A stretch of DNA of 34,335 nt, taken from positions 1 to 34,335 of the forward strand of contig CAZEJO010000017.1 in NCBI GenBank assembly GCA_964512285.1. Reading direction: 5' to 3'. This DNA is from SM23-28-2 sp964512285. Its GTDB lineage: Bacteria > Chloroflexota > Dehalococcoidia > SM23-28-2. Positions 6,817-15,097 of the stretch are shown here, in pieces. A program made the position numbers and the translations under genes. The number at the start of each line of letters is the position of its first letter. The first letter of the stretch is position 1. The notes below the pieces were generated by a model. The model saw only the letters and a program-made list of their open reading frames with translations, was not told the origin of the DNA and did no database searches.

Positions 6817-7428
6817 TCATGGCTGCTCCATTTGCTGCAGGATGGCTGTGATGGAGGGCTCGATGTCGGCGGAGGTGTCCACGTTGATGTGGGGCCTGTC
6901 GATGGGCTCCACATCGTGCCGCATGCGCTCATAGACCTCCGGCCCAGCGTCGGAGAGGTCTTGAGGATGAGGGGCTTGCACTCGGGCCTGCAAGCGTTTG
7001 TGCACCACGGCTGGGGGCGCCTGGAGTTGCACGAGGATGAGCTTGGCGTTGTGCTCGTCGGCGATGCTATAGACCTGGCGGCGGTGCACCTCGCGCAGGT
7101 TGGTGGCGTCAAAGATGGCGGGGATTCCCCTTGCGAGAAGGCGGCTCAGGACCAGGTGACAGGCGGCGAAGAGGCGACGGTTCTCCTCGGCGGAGTGGGT
7201 GGGCTGGCCGAACAGCGCCTTGCGTAGGGCATCGCTTATGAGGCTGGCCATCGGATAGCGAGAGGCGAGGCGGTGGCAGAAGTGCGATTTGCCGCTGCCG
7301 GGGAGGCCGCTCAGAACCACGAGGGTGGGGCTGGTTCGGGACGGGGGCAGCGGCTGGATGCACTCCTCGATCTTGCGAGCGTCCTCCAGAAGCTGCTGAC
7401 TTTGCTCTTCCACGGGCCTATTGCTCAT
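6817..7428 (-). CDS. P-loop kinase (AAA_33/zeta-toxin-like)
   Basis: 203 residues. A Walker A motif, GLPGSGKS, lies at residues 41-48. It is followed by SDALRKALFG, which resembles the substrate-binding segment of the family, and by IFDATNLREVHR, typical of AAA_33 small-molecule kinases related to chloramphenicol phosphotransferase and polynucleotide kinase. The substrate is unknown. The start MSNRP at 7428 overlaps the end of degV by 11 bases, indicating translational coupling; a start six codons upstream is possible. No antitoxin-like partner is adjacent, so a toxin role is not supported. Confidence 0.8.
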   Translation of the reverse strand: MSNRPVEEQSQQLLEDARKIEECIQPLPPSRTSPTLVVLSGLPGSGKSHFCHRLASRYPMASLISDALRKALFGQPTHSAEENRRLFAACHLVLSRLLARGIPAIFDATNLREVHRRQVYSIADEHNAKLILVQLQAPPAVVHKRLQARVQAPHPQDLSDAGPEVYERMRHDVEPIDRPHINVDTSADIEPSITAILQQMEQP

Positions 7429-8281
7429 TATAGAAGGCCAGGCCAACCAGGCCCGGGCCGGTGTGGATGCTCATCACCTGGCTGAACTCGGCGACGAAGA
7501 GCTCGGCTGGCCGGAGCTCTTCTCGCACCTTCTCGGCCAACTCCTCGGCTTCCTGTGCTGCTCGGCTGTGGAAGACGGCAACATGAGAGGGTTTCTGCAT
7601 CTGCAGGCGCTCCCCGGCGAGTCTCAGGAGACGCGCCACTGCTCTGGGTTTGGTGCGCACTGCGCCCAATCGGGTGATCTGGCCATCGTGGAGCTGGAAG
7701 AGGGGCTTCACCTGGAGGAGGGCGGAAAGCCAGGCGGCCACCTGAGGCACCCTCCCGCCCTTGGCCAGGTACTCCAGGGTATCCAGGACGCCCAGCATAT
7801 ACAGCCGCGGGATCAGGGCCTCGGCCTTGCTGGCCGCCTGCTCTAGGCTGGCGCCGTTGGCTGCTGACCTGGCCGCCGCGAGCACGATGAAGCCCAGGGC
7901 TGCGGCGGCGGAGCGGGAATCGATCACCTTTACTGTGAGGTCGGGCATCTGTTCACCGGCGAGGGCGGCGCCATCGCGGGCGGAGTTGTAGGTGGCGGTG
8001 AGCTGGCTGCTGGTGACGATGCAGAGAACCTCCTTAGAGCCTCGCTGATAGGCCTCTCGAAAGGCGTCGAGGAAGGCCCCCGGTGGCGCCGAGGCAGTGG
8101 AGGGCAGCCGCCGGGCCGATTTCAACAGGGAGTAGAATTCCTCCCAGGTCAGGGAGACGTTGTCCACGTAGGAGGTTTCCCCAAGCAGGAAGGCCAAGGG
8201 AACAACCGTAATCTGGTACTCTTCCTGCATCTCCTGGGGGATACTGCATACGCTATCCGTTACTATGGCCAGTCTCGCCAT
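7418..8281 (-). CDS. DegV family fatty-acid-binding protein
   Basis: 287 residues, within the normal DegV range. The N-terminus MARLAIVTDSVCSIPQE and the segment STASAPPGAFLDAF match the DegV fold, and a lipid is expected to sit between its two domains. Family members bind long-chain fatty acids, and some (FakB) present them to a fatty-acid kinase. No fakA-type kinase is adjacent here. The start at 8281 is preferred over 8326 because a TATACT -10 box on this strand occupies 8326-8331, so a longer protein would begin upstream of the transcript. The gene is divergent from rpsO. Confidence 0.88.
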   Translation of the reverse strand: MARLAIVTDSVCSIPQEMQEEYQITVVPLAFLLGETSYVDNVSLTWEEFYSLLKSARRLPSTASAPPGAFLDAFREAYQRGSKEVLCIVTSSQLTATYNSARDGAALAGEQMPDLTVKVIDSRSAAAALGFIVLAAARSAANGASLEQAASKAEALIPRLYMLGVLDTLEYLAKGGRVPQVAAWLSALLQVKPLFQLHDGQITRLGAVRTKPRAVARLLRLAGERLQMQKPSHVAVFHSRAAQEAEELAEKVREELRPAELFVAEFSQVMSIHTGPGLVGLAFYNEQ

Positions 8282-8325
8282 GACAGATAATGGGAATGAT
8301 TGCGACACGTCGCGATTCCTGGACA

Positions 8326-8331
8326 AGTATA
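8326..8331 (-). promoter_or_regulatory. -10 box for the degV operon
   Basis: TATACT on the minus strand lies 45 bases upstream of the degV start. No convincing -35 hexamer is found 16-18 bases upstream, and the region is shared with the divergent rpsO promoter. Confidence 0.4.
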
Positions 8332-8343
8332 GCGCACATTATC

Positions 8344-8372
8344 TTGCACGGGCTACAGTGCTGTGCTATACT
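8344..8372 (+). promoter_or_regulatory. Promoter for rpsO-pnp
   Basis: TTGCAC (8344-8349), 17 bases, then TATACT (8367-8372) with TGC directly upstream, an extended -10. Predicted transcription starts near 8379, leaving a leader of about 47 bases. Confidence 0.7.
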
Positions 8373-8400
8373 CGGCTCGAAGTAAGGAAAGGAAGGGACA

Positions 8401-8422
8401 CCTCCAACTATCGAATCGGAGG
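8401..8422 (+). promoter_or_regulatory. Leader hairpin covering the rpsO ribosome binding site
   Basis: CCTCC (8401-8405) can pair with GGAGG (8418-8422), the ribosome binding site of rpsO, across a 12-base loop. S15 is known to repress its own translation through leader structures in several bacteria. Autoregulation here is inferred from position and pairing only. Confidence 0.4.
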
Positions 8423-8425
8423 GCG

Positions 8426-8692
8426 ATGCTCAGCAAGGAAAGACGCCAGGAAATCATCGCCGCTCACCGCCTCAACGCGAGCGACTCGGGCTCCTCGGAT
8501 GTGCAGATAGCACTCCTCACCGAGCGCATAAAGCAGTTGACTGAGCACCTAAAGGTCCATCGCAAGGATCATCATTCTAGGCGTGGCCTTCTGAAGCTAG
8601 TGGGCCAGCGGCGGCGGCTCCTGCGCTATCTGAGCAGGACGGACGTCGGACGTTACCGCGAGCTCATCGCGAGCCTAGGCCTTCGCAGGTAG
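8426..8692 (+). CDS. rpsO: 30S ribosomal protein S15
   Basis: 88 residues, almost the standard length. It binds 16S rRNA early in assembly of the small subunit platform. Conserved segments include GSSDVQIALLTERI, HLKVHRKDHHSRRGLL and RRLLRYLSRTD. The ATG at 8426 is preceded by GGAGG with unusually short spacing (3 bases). A frame extending upstream to 8363 begins before the predicted transcription start and is rejected. The pnp gene follows after about 125 bases, the classical rpsO-pnp order, with no obvious terminator between them. Confidence 0.97.
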   Translation: MLSKERRQEIIAAHRLNASDSGSSDVQIALLTERIKQLTEHLKVHRKDHHSRRGLLKLVGQRRRLLRYLSRTDVGRYRELIASLGLRR

Positions 8693-8817
8693 GCAAAAGA
8701 GTATCTGACAGAAGAGGATCCCCCTGCAACGCCCTTTTGAGGCAGTACCTGAGCTTTAGGGTTGCTATCGGAGGGATCTTGAGGTGTTCCTGAACGCTCG
8801 GGAGGATGGACACTATT

Positions 8818-11184
8818 ATGCCAAAGTCATATGAACGAGAGATAGGCGGTCGCCCGCTGGTGATCGAGGTGGGGAAGCTGGCCGGGCAGGCGAACGGGGC
8901 AGCCACCGTGCGCTACGGCGATACGGTGGTGCTGGTCACGGCCTGCGTCAGCTCGCAGCCGCGCGAGGGGGTGGACTTCCTGCCCCTGACGATCGACTAT
9001 GAGGAGCGGTTGTACGCGGCCGGCAAGATCCCCGGCGGCTGGTTCCGCCGGGAGGGGCGACCGAGTGCCGAGGCGGTGCTGGCGGACAGGCTCACTGACC
9101 GCCCTCTTCGTCCTCTCTTCCCCAAGGGCTTCCGCAACGACATCCAGATCATCACCACCGTGCTGTCGGCTGACCAAGAGAACGATCCTGACATCCTGGC
9201 CATGATCGGTGCAGCCACGTCGCTCTGCATGTCGGACATCCCCTTCGACACGCCGGTGAGCTCTGTGCGAGTGGGGCATGTGGATGGTCAATATGTGGCC
9301 AACCCCACATTCTCCCAGCTTAAGGAGAGCCTTCTCGATCTAGTGGTAGCGTCCACGAAGGATGCTCTGGTGATGGTCGAGGGAGGTGCGCGTGAGGTTC
9401 CCGAAGAGCTCGTACTGGGAGCGCTGACCTTCGGCCACGAGGTGAATCAGCAGATCATTGCTCTGGAAGAGGAGGTGGTGGCCGCCGAAGGGAAGCCCAA
9501 GGCCGTCTTCGTCCCTGTCGAGATGGAGGAGGGCGTGAGTGAGGCGGTGGACGAGTTCGTCCGCGAGAAAGGGTGGGAGCTGCTGGCGCGTCCGAAAGAT
9601 GAGCGGGAGCCAGCTCTGGCGGAAAGGCGGCAGGAGTTGCTGGAACGCTTGGGCGAGACCTATCCGCCCGAGCAGGTGCTGGCCGCGTTCGCTGATGCGC
9701 TGAAGAGGCAGGTGCGGCAGAAGATCCTCCAGGATGGCATTCGCCCGGACGATCGCCCGCCCGGGGAGATTCGACACATTAGCTGCGAGGTGGGTCTACT
9801 GCCGCGAACTCATGGCTCGGGTCTCTTTAGCCGCGGCGAGACTCAGGTGTTGACCATCGCCACCCTGGGGTCCCAGCGCGAGGAGCAGCGGCTGGATGGC
9901 CTGGATCCGGAGGAGAGCAAGCGCTTCCTCCACCACTACAACTTCCCCCCCTTCTCGGTAGGCGAGACGCGACGTGTGGGCAGTCCCAGCCGGCGCGAGG
10001 TGGGCCATGGCCTTCTGGCCGAGCGGGCCCTGGAGTCGGTGGTCCCCGATGAGGAGGACTTCCCCTACACCATTCGTCTTGTCTCGGAGGTGTTGTCCAG
10101 CAACGGCAGCACGTCTATGGCCAGCGTCTGTGGCAGCTCTCTTGCCCTTATGGACGCTGGCGTGCCCATTAAGGCGCCGGTGGCAGGTATAGCGATGGGT
10201 CTGGTGATGGGCGAGGACGACGGCTACACTATCCTCACCGACATCGCCGGACTGGAGGACGCGCTGGGGGATATGGACTTCAAGGTGGCGGGCACCGCCG
10301 AGGGCGTGACCGCGCTTCAAATGGATATCAAGGTGAAGGGGATCACCCTGGAGATACTGGAGAAGGCGCTAGCGCAGGCGCATGACGCCCGTCTGGAGAT
10401 TCTCGACCGGATGCGGGAGACGATCCCTGCCAGCCGGTCGGAGCTCTCCCAGTATGCCCCGCGGATGTATCGCATTCAGATCCCGCAGGAGAAGATCGGG
10501 CAGGTCATCGGCCCTGGCGGGCGGGTGATTCGGTCGATCGTTGAGGAGACCAAGTGTAGCGTTGACGTTCAGGACGACGGCACGGTTCTCATTGGCTCGA
10601 GCCGGGAGGAGATGGCCCAGCGCGCGATCCAGATAATTGAGGGACTCACGAAGGAGGTGACGGTGGGCGAGATCTACACCGGCAAGGTCACTCGCCTGAC
10701 GTCCTTTGGTGCCTTCGTGGAGATCCTGCCCGGCAAGGATGGGCTGGTGCGACTGGGCGATCTGGCCGAGTATCGCGTTGCCCGGCCTGATGATGTGGTG
10801 AAGGTCGGCGATGAGGTCATGGTTATGGTGATCGAGGTGGACCAGATGGGGCGTATTAACCTATCGCGGCGGGCGGTACTGGAGGGCACTTCGGAGCCAC
10901 GGTCCGCCGGCGTCCGGGGGGGGCCGGAGCGAGACCGAGACCGAGCCCCTGTGCGAGGCGGCGGCCCTTCCGGCGGCGGTTCCGGCAGGAGACCTCGGGG
11001 CAATGGGCCACCACAGCAACGGCGCCAGCAGGGTGGCGGCGGTTTCAGGGACAGGGACAGGCGGCCGCGTGAGAGGCGCTCCTGGGACGACAGGCGTGGG
11101 CCGAGCGGGCCGAGCGGGCCGAGCAGGCCGAGCGGGCCGCCGGGTCCGCCTCCGCCGCCCCGTCCGACCCAGGGCAGGCGCTAG
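8818..11184 (+). CDS. pnp: Polyribonucleotide nucleotidyltransferase (PNPase)
   Basis: This phosphorolytic 3'-5' exoribonuclease acts in RNA decay. Domains in order are RNase PH 1 (about 10-145), a helical linker, RNase PH 2 (about 310-545), KH (about 550-612, with GxxG in IGQVIGPGGRVI) and S1 (about 617-687, GEIYTGKVTRLTSFGAFVEI). The protein has 788 residues, longer than the roughly 700 usual for the family, because of a C-terminal tail of about 100 residues rich in Arg, Gly and Pro. The tail has RGG clusters and repeated PSGPSGPSRPSG units, and is probably disordered and RNA-binding. ATG at 8818 is favoured over 8806, which would abut GGAGG at 8801-8805. dapB follows 39 bases downstream. 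Confidence 0.97.
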   Translation: MPKSYEREIGGRPLVIEVGKLAGQANGAATVRYGDTVVLVTACVSSQPREGVDFLPLTIDYEERLYAAGKIPGGWFRREGRPSAEAVLADRLTDRPLRPLFPKGFRNDIQIITTVLSADQENDPDILAMIGAATSLCMSDIPFDTPVSSVRVGHVDGQYVANPTFSQLKESLLDLVVASTKDALVMVEGGAREVPEELVLGALTFGHEVNQQIIALEEEVVAAEGKPKAVFVPVEMEEGVSEAVDEFVREKGWELLARPKDEREPALAERRQELLERLGETYPPEQVLAAFADALKRQVRQKILQDGIRPDDRPPGEIRHISCEVGLLPRTHGSGLFSRGETQVLTIATLGSQREEQRLDGLDPEESKRFLHHYNFPPFSVGETRRVGSPSRREVGHGLLAERALESVVPDEEDFPYTIRLVSEVLSSNGSTSMASVCGSSLALMDAGVPIKAPVAGIAMGLVMGEDDGYTILTDIAGLEDALGDMDFKVAGTAEGVTALQMDIKVKGITLEILEKALAQAHDARLEILDRMRETIPASRSELSQYAPRMYRIQIPQEKIGQVIGPGGRVIRSIVEETKCSVDVQDDGTVLIGSSREEMAQRAIQIIEGLTKEVTVGEIYTGKVTRLTSFGAFVEILPGKDGLVRLGDLAEYRVARPDDVVKVGDEVMVMVIEVDQMGRINLSRRAVLEGTSEPRSAGVRGGPERDRDRAPVRGGGPSGGGSGRRPRGNGPPQQRRQQGGGGFRDRDRRPRERRSWDDRRGPSGPSGPSRPSGPPGPPPPPRPTQGRR

Positions 11185-11223
11185 TAGGGGAGGCCTCGGT
11201 CCCGCATCAGGGAGGTAATCCAG

Positions 11224-12018
11224 GTGGCGATCAGGGTAGTGGTCAGCGGCACCGGCAATATGGGACGGGAGGTCCTGCTGGCCGTCTGCCGAGACCCCGA
11301 CCTGGAGCCGGTGGGTGTGCTGGAGAAGTTCTCCTCGGAGGAGGTCCTCTCTCTTCCCGACAGCTCCGGTCTGGTGCCCTTGGGAGCGGACGCGGCTGCT
11401 CTGCTGGCGCGGGCCCGCCCTGAGGTGGTTGTGGACTTCACTAACGCTGAGTGGGCGCCCATCGCAGCGCGCGCTGCTCTGGACGTGGGCGCGCGGTTTA
11501 TCAGCGGTACTACTGGGCTCTCCGATGAGTTTCTGGCAGAGCTTGAGCGTGAGTGTCGCCAGAGGGAGCTGGGAGCGGTATTGGCGGCCAATTTTGCCAT
11601 CGGTGCCGTGCTTATGATGCACCTGGCGAAGCTGGCGGGGCGTCACTTCGACTACGCTGAGATCATCGAGCTGCATCATGAGAAGAAGGCCGATGCACCC
11701 TCGGGCACCGCCTTGGCTACCGCGCGGGCGATGCTCTCGGCTCGCGGGCGGCCTTTCGAGCGCCCTCCAACGGCAAAAGAAACGCTGGCGGGTACCCGCG
11801 GGGGCGCTCTGGACGGCGTTGGCATCCACAGCGTGCGGCTGCCGGGACTGGTTGCCCATCAGGAGGTCATTCTGGGGACGCTGGGGCAGACGCTCACCAT
11901 TCGGCACGATACCACCAGCCGCGAGTCCTTCATGCCCGGCGTGATTCTGGCGATCAAAGAGGTGATGAATCGCCAGGAGCTGGTAGTAGGGCTGGACAGG
12001 CTCATCGGCTTGGATTGA
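11224..12018 (+). CDS. dapB: 4-hydroxy-tetrahydrodipicolinate reductase
   Basis: This 264-residue enzyme reduces the product of DapA with NAD(P)H in the diaminopimelate/lysine pathway. Seen are the nucleotide-binding GTGNMGREV (about 9-17), SGTTGLS (94-100) and the family signature ELHHEKKADAPSGTA (149-163), with the catalytic histidine pair and the lysine. GTG start with GGAGGT at 11211-11216, spacing 7. It is probably transcribed with pnp. It is encoded apart from dapA and asd, which lie 3-5 kb away on the other strand. Confidence 0.96.
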   Translation: MAIRVVVSGTGNMGREVLLAVCRDPDLEPVGVLEKFSSEEVLSLPDSSGLVPLGADAAALLARARPEVVVDFTNAEWAPIAARAALDVGARFISGTTGLSDEFLAELERECRQRELGAVLAANFAIGAVLMMHLAKLAGRHFDYAEIIELHHEKKADAPSGTALATARAMLSARGRPFERPPTAKETLAGTRGGALDGVGIHSVRLPGLVAHQEVILGTLGQTLTIRHDTTSRESFMPGVILAIKEVMNRQELVVGLDRLIGLD

Positions 12019-12118
12019 TGGTTCAGTTCTGGTCGAGGATTGGTTCGGCTGGGAGCCCACGCATACAGCAGCAGGAGGGATGAGGGGAATAGCAGGCGAG
12101 TGCATTGACGCACTTGTG

Positions 12119-12148
12119 TTGCAGCGGTAGTTGTAGTACCCTGATAGT
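12119..12148 (+). promoter_or_regulatory. Weak candidate promoter for rho
   Basis: TTGCAG (12119-12124), 18 bases, then GATAGT (12143-12148). This is the best match in the 200-base gap before rho, and the -10 is poor. The gap otherwise holds only a short hairpin (AGTGC/GCACT near 12100-12115). rho is often autoregulated, but nothing here proves it. Confidence 0.3.
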
Positions 12149-12223
12149 GCCTCTTTTGTACCGTATGACATCTCCCCATTTTCTAAACGGCATTCGCGAG
12201 ATCAAGCTGCGCAGGAGACCATG

Positions 12224-13489
12224 ATGAACCTGGCAGAGCTGGAGGCTAAGACCCGCGAAGAGCTGATGGATGTGGCCAAGGATATGGGCATCAGTGGTCA
12301 CACCTCGCTCAAGAAACAGGACCTCGTTTTCCGCATCCTTCAGGCGCGTGCCGAGCAGCAGGGTAATCTGCTGGCCGGCGGCGTTCTGGAGATTGTGGAG
12401 GATGGGTACGGCTTTCTGCGGGGGGATGGCCTGCGCCCCGGTGCTGGCGATGTCTACGTCTCGCAGTCTCAGGTTCGCCGCTTCGGTTTGAGGACGGGCG
12501 ACTACGTTACGGGACAGGTGCGGCCGCCCAAGGACAGCGAGAAGTACTATGGCCTGCTGCGGGTGGAGGCGGTCAACAGCGTCGACCCGGAGGTAGCCAA
12601 GAATCGACCGCACTTCGGGTCCCTTACGCCCATCTTCCCCAATGAGCTGATCAATCTGGAGACGAGTCCGAAGGCGCTATCGGCTCGCCTGGTGAACCTT
12701 GTGGCACCCATCGGTCATGGCCAGCGGGGAATGATCGTGTCGCCGCCCAAGGCGGGCAAGACGATGCTCCTGAAGAGCATAGCCAAGGCCGCCATCACCA
12801 ACTACGAAGATATTCATATGATGATCCTTCTCATCGGCGAGCGGCCGGAGGAGGTGACAGACTGGAAGCGCACGGTGGTGGAGGCGGAGGTCGTCGCGGC
12901 CACGTTCGACGATGCGGTGGAGGATCAGACGCGGGTGGCAGAGATGGGGCTGCAGCGGGCCAAGCGGCTGGTGGAGTGCGGCAAGGACGTGATGGTTCTG
13001 CTGGACGGCATCACTCGCCTGACTCGTGCCTACAACCTGGCCGTACCTCCCAGTGGTCGCACCCTGTCGGGCGGAATCGACCCGGCATCGCTTCACCCTT
13101 CGAAGCGTTTCTTTGGGGCAGCCCGGAACACCGAGGAGGGGGGCAGCCTCACTATCATCGCCACCTGCCTGGTCGACACCGGCAGCCGGATGGACGAGGT
13201 GATCTACGAGGAGTTCAAGGGCACCGGCAACATGGAGATACACCTCGACCGGCGTCTGGCCGAGAAGCATGTCTTTCCGGCGATCGCGGTGCAGCGGAGC
13301 AGCACCCGTCGCGATGACCTTCTCTTCGACGCCGACACGTACAGGCAGGTGATCCTCCTGCGGCGGATGCTGGCTCTGGTGAACGCCGATGCGAGTAGCG
13401 GCACCGACGCCACGCAACTGCTCCTCGATCGGCTGAGCAAGACTCAGAACAACGCCGAATTCCTGGCGACCCTCAAGGACGCGATGTAG
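12224..13489 (+). CDS. rho: Transcription termination factor Rho
   Basis: 421 residues, the normal length for a Rho without large insertions. The protein is a hexameric RNA-dependent ATPase that ends transcription. An N-terminal Rho helix-bundle segment (LAELEAKTREELMDVAKDMG) is followed by the cold-shock RNA-binding domain with GYGFLR (about 62-67). Then come Walker A SPPKAGKT (about 173-180), the Q-loop/R-loop region (SSTRRDDLLFD) and MVLLDGITRLTRAYN. Two ATGs, 12221 and 12224, are possible; AGGAG at 12213-12217 suits 12224 better (6-base spacing). An imperfect hairpin begins in the stop codon. Confidence 0.97.
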   Translation: MNLAELEAKTREELMDVAKDMGISGHTSLKKQDLVFRILQARAEQQGNLLAGGVLEIVEDGYGFLRGDGLRPGAGDVYVSQSQVRRFGLRTGDYVTGQVRPPKDSEKYYGLLRVEAVNSVDPEVAKNRPHFGSLTPIFPNELINLETSPKALSARLVNLVAPIGHGQRGMIVSPPKAGKTMLLKSIAKAAITNYEDIHMMILLIGERPEEVTDWKRTVVEAEVVAATFDDAVEDQTRVAEMGLQRAKRLVECGKDVMVLLDGITRLTRAYNLAVPPSGRTLSGGIDPASLHPSKRFFGAARNTEEGGSLTIIATCLVDTGSRMDEVIYEEFKGTGNMEIHLDRRLAEKHVFPAIAVQRSSTRRDDLLFDADTYRQVILLRRMLALVNADASSGTDATQLLLDRLSKTQNNAEFLATLKDAM

Positions 13490-13513
13490 AAGCAAGCCCG
13501 CTGCTTGCCTCTA
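13487..13513 (+). terminator. Hairpin overlapping the rho stop codon
   Basis: TAGAAGCAAGC (13487-13497) pairs with GCTTGCCTCTA (13503-13513) with one mismatch and a 5-base loop. No T-run follows, so it may be an RNA 3'-end stabiliser or a weak terminator rather than a classical intrinsic terminator. Confidence 0.4.
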
Positions 13514-13544
13514 CGGCTCCGGTGAGATGGGGAGACCCTGGCTC

Positions 13545-13596
13545 AGGCCTTCGAACTGACAGTTGCGCCCCGCTATTTTGTGACTGTCGAAGGCCT
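13545..13596. repeat. Imperfect inverted repeat upstream of purA
   Basis: AGGCCTTCGA...CAGT (13545-13563) is complementary to ACTGTCGAAGGCCT (13583-13596) with a 5-base bulge and a 19-base loop. It ends just upstream of the purA -35 box. It could close rho transcripts or serve as an operator. Confidence 0.4.
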
Positions 13597-13603
13597 CGTC
13601 TCT

Positions 13604-13632
13604 TTGCAGTAGCTTTTCTTTCTTGCTATACT
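13604..13632 (+). promoter_or_regulatory. Promoter for purA
   Basis: TTGCAG (13604-13609), 17 bases, then TATACT (13627-13632) preceded by TGC. The layout is the same as at rpsO. Predicted start is near 13639, giving a leader of about 60 bases. Confidence 0.7.
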
Positions 13633-13655
13633 CGCCGCGGATAGGAATCAAAACG

Positions 13656-13692
13656 AAAGGAGATGAGGGCGCGACTGCAGTCGGGCGCCCTT
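13656..13692 (+). promoter_or_regulatory. purA ribosome binding site followed by a bridging hairpin
   Basis: AAAGGAG at 13656-13662 is the only strong ribosome binding site but ends 35 bases before the ATG. Between them AGGGCGC (13666-13672) pairs with GCGCCCT (13685-13691), with GACT/AGTC continuing the stem inside a 2-base bulge. Folding out the hairpin leaves about 9-11 bases between the site and the start codon. A 14-codon frame beginning at 13663 and ending at 13707 overlaps the purA start. Confidence 0.5.
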
Positions 13693-13697
13693 AAGTT

Positions 13698-14987
13698 ATG
13701 CCAGTAATCATTGTTCTTGGTGGTCAATATGGGGATGAAGGTAAGGGACGGGTAGTGGATCTCGTCGCCCGCAAGGCTCACGTGGCGGCCCGTTACTCGG
13801 GGGGCAACAACGCCGGCCATACCGTAATCAACGAATTCGGGGAGAGCCGGCTTCATCTGGTGCCGGCGGGCATCTTCTACCCCGATAAGGTATGCGTCAT
13901 TGGCAACGGCGTGATCATCGACCCCAAGGTGCTCCTGGAGGAGATCGACGATCTGCAGTCGCGGGGGGTGAGCTTCGAGAAGCTGAAAATCAGCGACCGC
14001 TGCCACATCATCATGCCCTGGCATTTGATAATCGACCGTGTGGACGAGGAGCTACGGGGCAAGGCGGCCATCGGCACCACCGCCCGGGGCGTGGGGCCCT
14101 GCTTTGCCGACAAGGTATTCCGCGCCGGCATCCGCATGGCCGATCTCATCGATCCAGAGGGTTTTCGCGAGCGGCTGTCCTTCGTCCTGCCCTACAAGAA
14201 TGCCGTTCTGGAGAAGCTCTACGGAGTCGAGCCGCTGTCCTTCGAGGAGGTCTACTCCACCTACTCAGAGTATGCCGCCAAGATAGCAGGGTTCGTCACC
14301 AATACAGCAGAGCTGGTGCAGGACGCACTGGATCGGGGCGAGACGGTTCTGCTGGAGGGAGCGCAAGGTACCCTTCTTGATCTGGACGCAGGGACCTATG
14401 AGTTTGTGACCTCTGCAGCGCCGTCCTCTATGGCCTCGGGCGCTGGCGTAGGCATTGGCATTGGGCCTACCCAGATAACGAAGGTAGTGGCGGTCTACAA
14501 GGCGTATCAGACGCGCGTGGGCAACGGCCCCATGCCGACCGAGCTGGTGGGCGAGGAAGGGGACACCCTACGTGAGCGGGGGAAGGAGTACGGCGCCACC
14601 ACCGGTCGGCCGCGCCGCTGCGGCTGGTTCGACGCCGTGTCCAGCCGCTACACTTTTCGCCTGAATGGTCTGACGGGGATGGTCATGACCCGTCTGGATA
14701 TCCTCGACCAGTACCCCACCATCAAGGTGTGCACGGCGTATCGGCTGGACGGCAAGGTCACCAACATCTTCCCGAGCAGCAACAGGGCTCTTCTGCGAGT
14801 GGAGCCGATCTATGAGGAGCTACCCGGCTGGCAGAAGGAGACCAAGGACGCCCGGACTTTTGAGGACCTGCCGCCGCAGGCCAGGGCATACGTCCAGCGC
14901 ATCCAGGAGCTTGTGGGTTGCCCGATAGACATGGTGTCGGTGGGGCCCGAGCGCGAGCAGGCCGTCATCATCAACCCCATCATCTGA
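13698..14987 (+). CDS. purA: Adenylosuccinate synthetase
   Basis: This 429-residue enzyme joins aspartate to IMP with GTP, the first step from IMP to AMP. Seen are the P-loop GGQYGDEGKG (8-17) with the catalytic aspartate, GGNNAGHT (35-42) with the catalytic histidine, IGTTARGVGP (125-134) and, near the C-terminus, TGRPRRCGWFD. The IMP-binding loop is unusual: the usual VTSSNTTAGG is VTSAAPSSMASG here, about two residues longer and without the normal Asn/Thr pair (around 237-249). The start is fixed by the conserved N-terminus although the ribosome binding site lies far upstream. Other purine genes in the window are on the opposite strand. Confidence 0.96.
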   Translation: MPVIIVLGGQYGDEGKGRVVDLVARKAHVAARYSGGNNAGHTVINEFGESRLHLVPAGIFYPDKVCVIGNGVIIDPKVLLEEIDDLQSRGVSFEKLKISDRCHIIMPWHLIIDRVDEELRGKAAIGTTARGVGPCFADKVFRAGIRMADLIDPEGFRERLSFVLPYKNAVLEKLYGVEPLSFEEVYSTYSEYAAKIAGFVTNTAELVQDALDRGETVLLEGAQGTLLDLDAGTYEFVTSAAPSSMASGAGVGIGIGPTQITKVVAVYKAYQTRVGNGPMPTELVGEEGDTLRERGKEYGATTGRPRRCGWFDAVSSRYTFRLNGLTGMVMTRLDILDQYPTIKVCTAYRLDGKVTNIFPSSNRALLRVEPIYEELPGWQKETKDARTFEDLPPQARAYVQRIQELVGCPIDMVSVGPEREQAVIINPII

Positions 14988-15015
14988 GGGGCCACGGCCG
15001 CATCTCCAACTCGTC

Positions 15016-15082
15016 GCTCATGGTGAGATGTGTCGAACCACGAGCAGCCCTGCGCTCGCCCTTCGACAAGCTCAGGACGAGC
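15016..15082. repeat. REP-like inverted pair between purA and dapA
   Basis: The arm starting GCTCATGGTGAG (15016) and an inverted arm containing CTTCGACAAGCTCAGGA (15061-15077) have the same core as the repeats near 1.8 and 4.5 kb. It occupies the gap between convergent purA and dapA and may act as a bidirectional transcript end. Confidence 0.7.
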
Positions 15083-15097
15083 GGGTGTATGGTCCCT

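Noticed and set aside
6817..7428. Zeta-type toxin of a toxin-antitoxin pair
   Set aside because: No antitoxin-like gene is adjacent and it is coupled to degV; a general small-molecule kinase is the safer reading.
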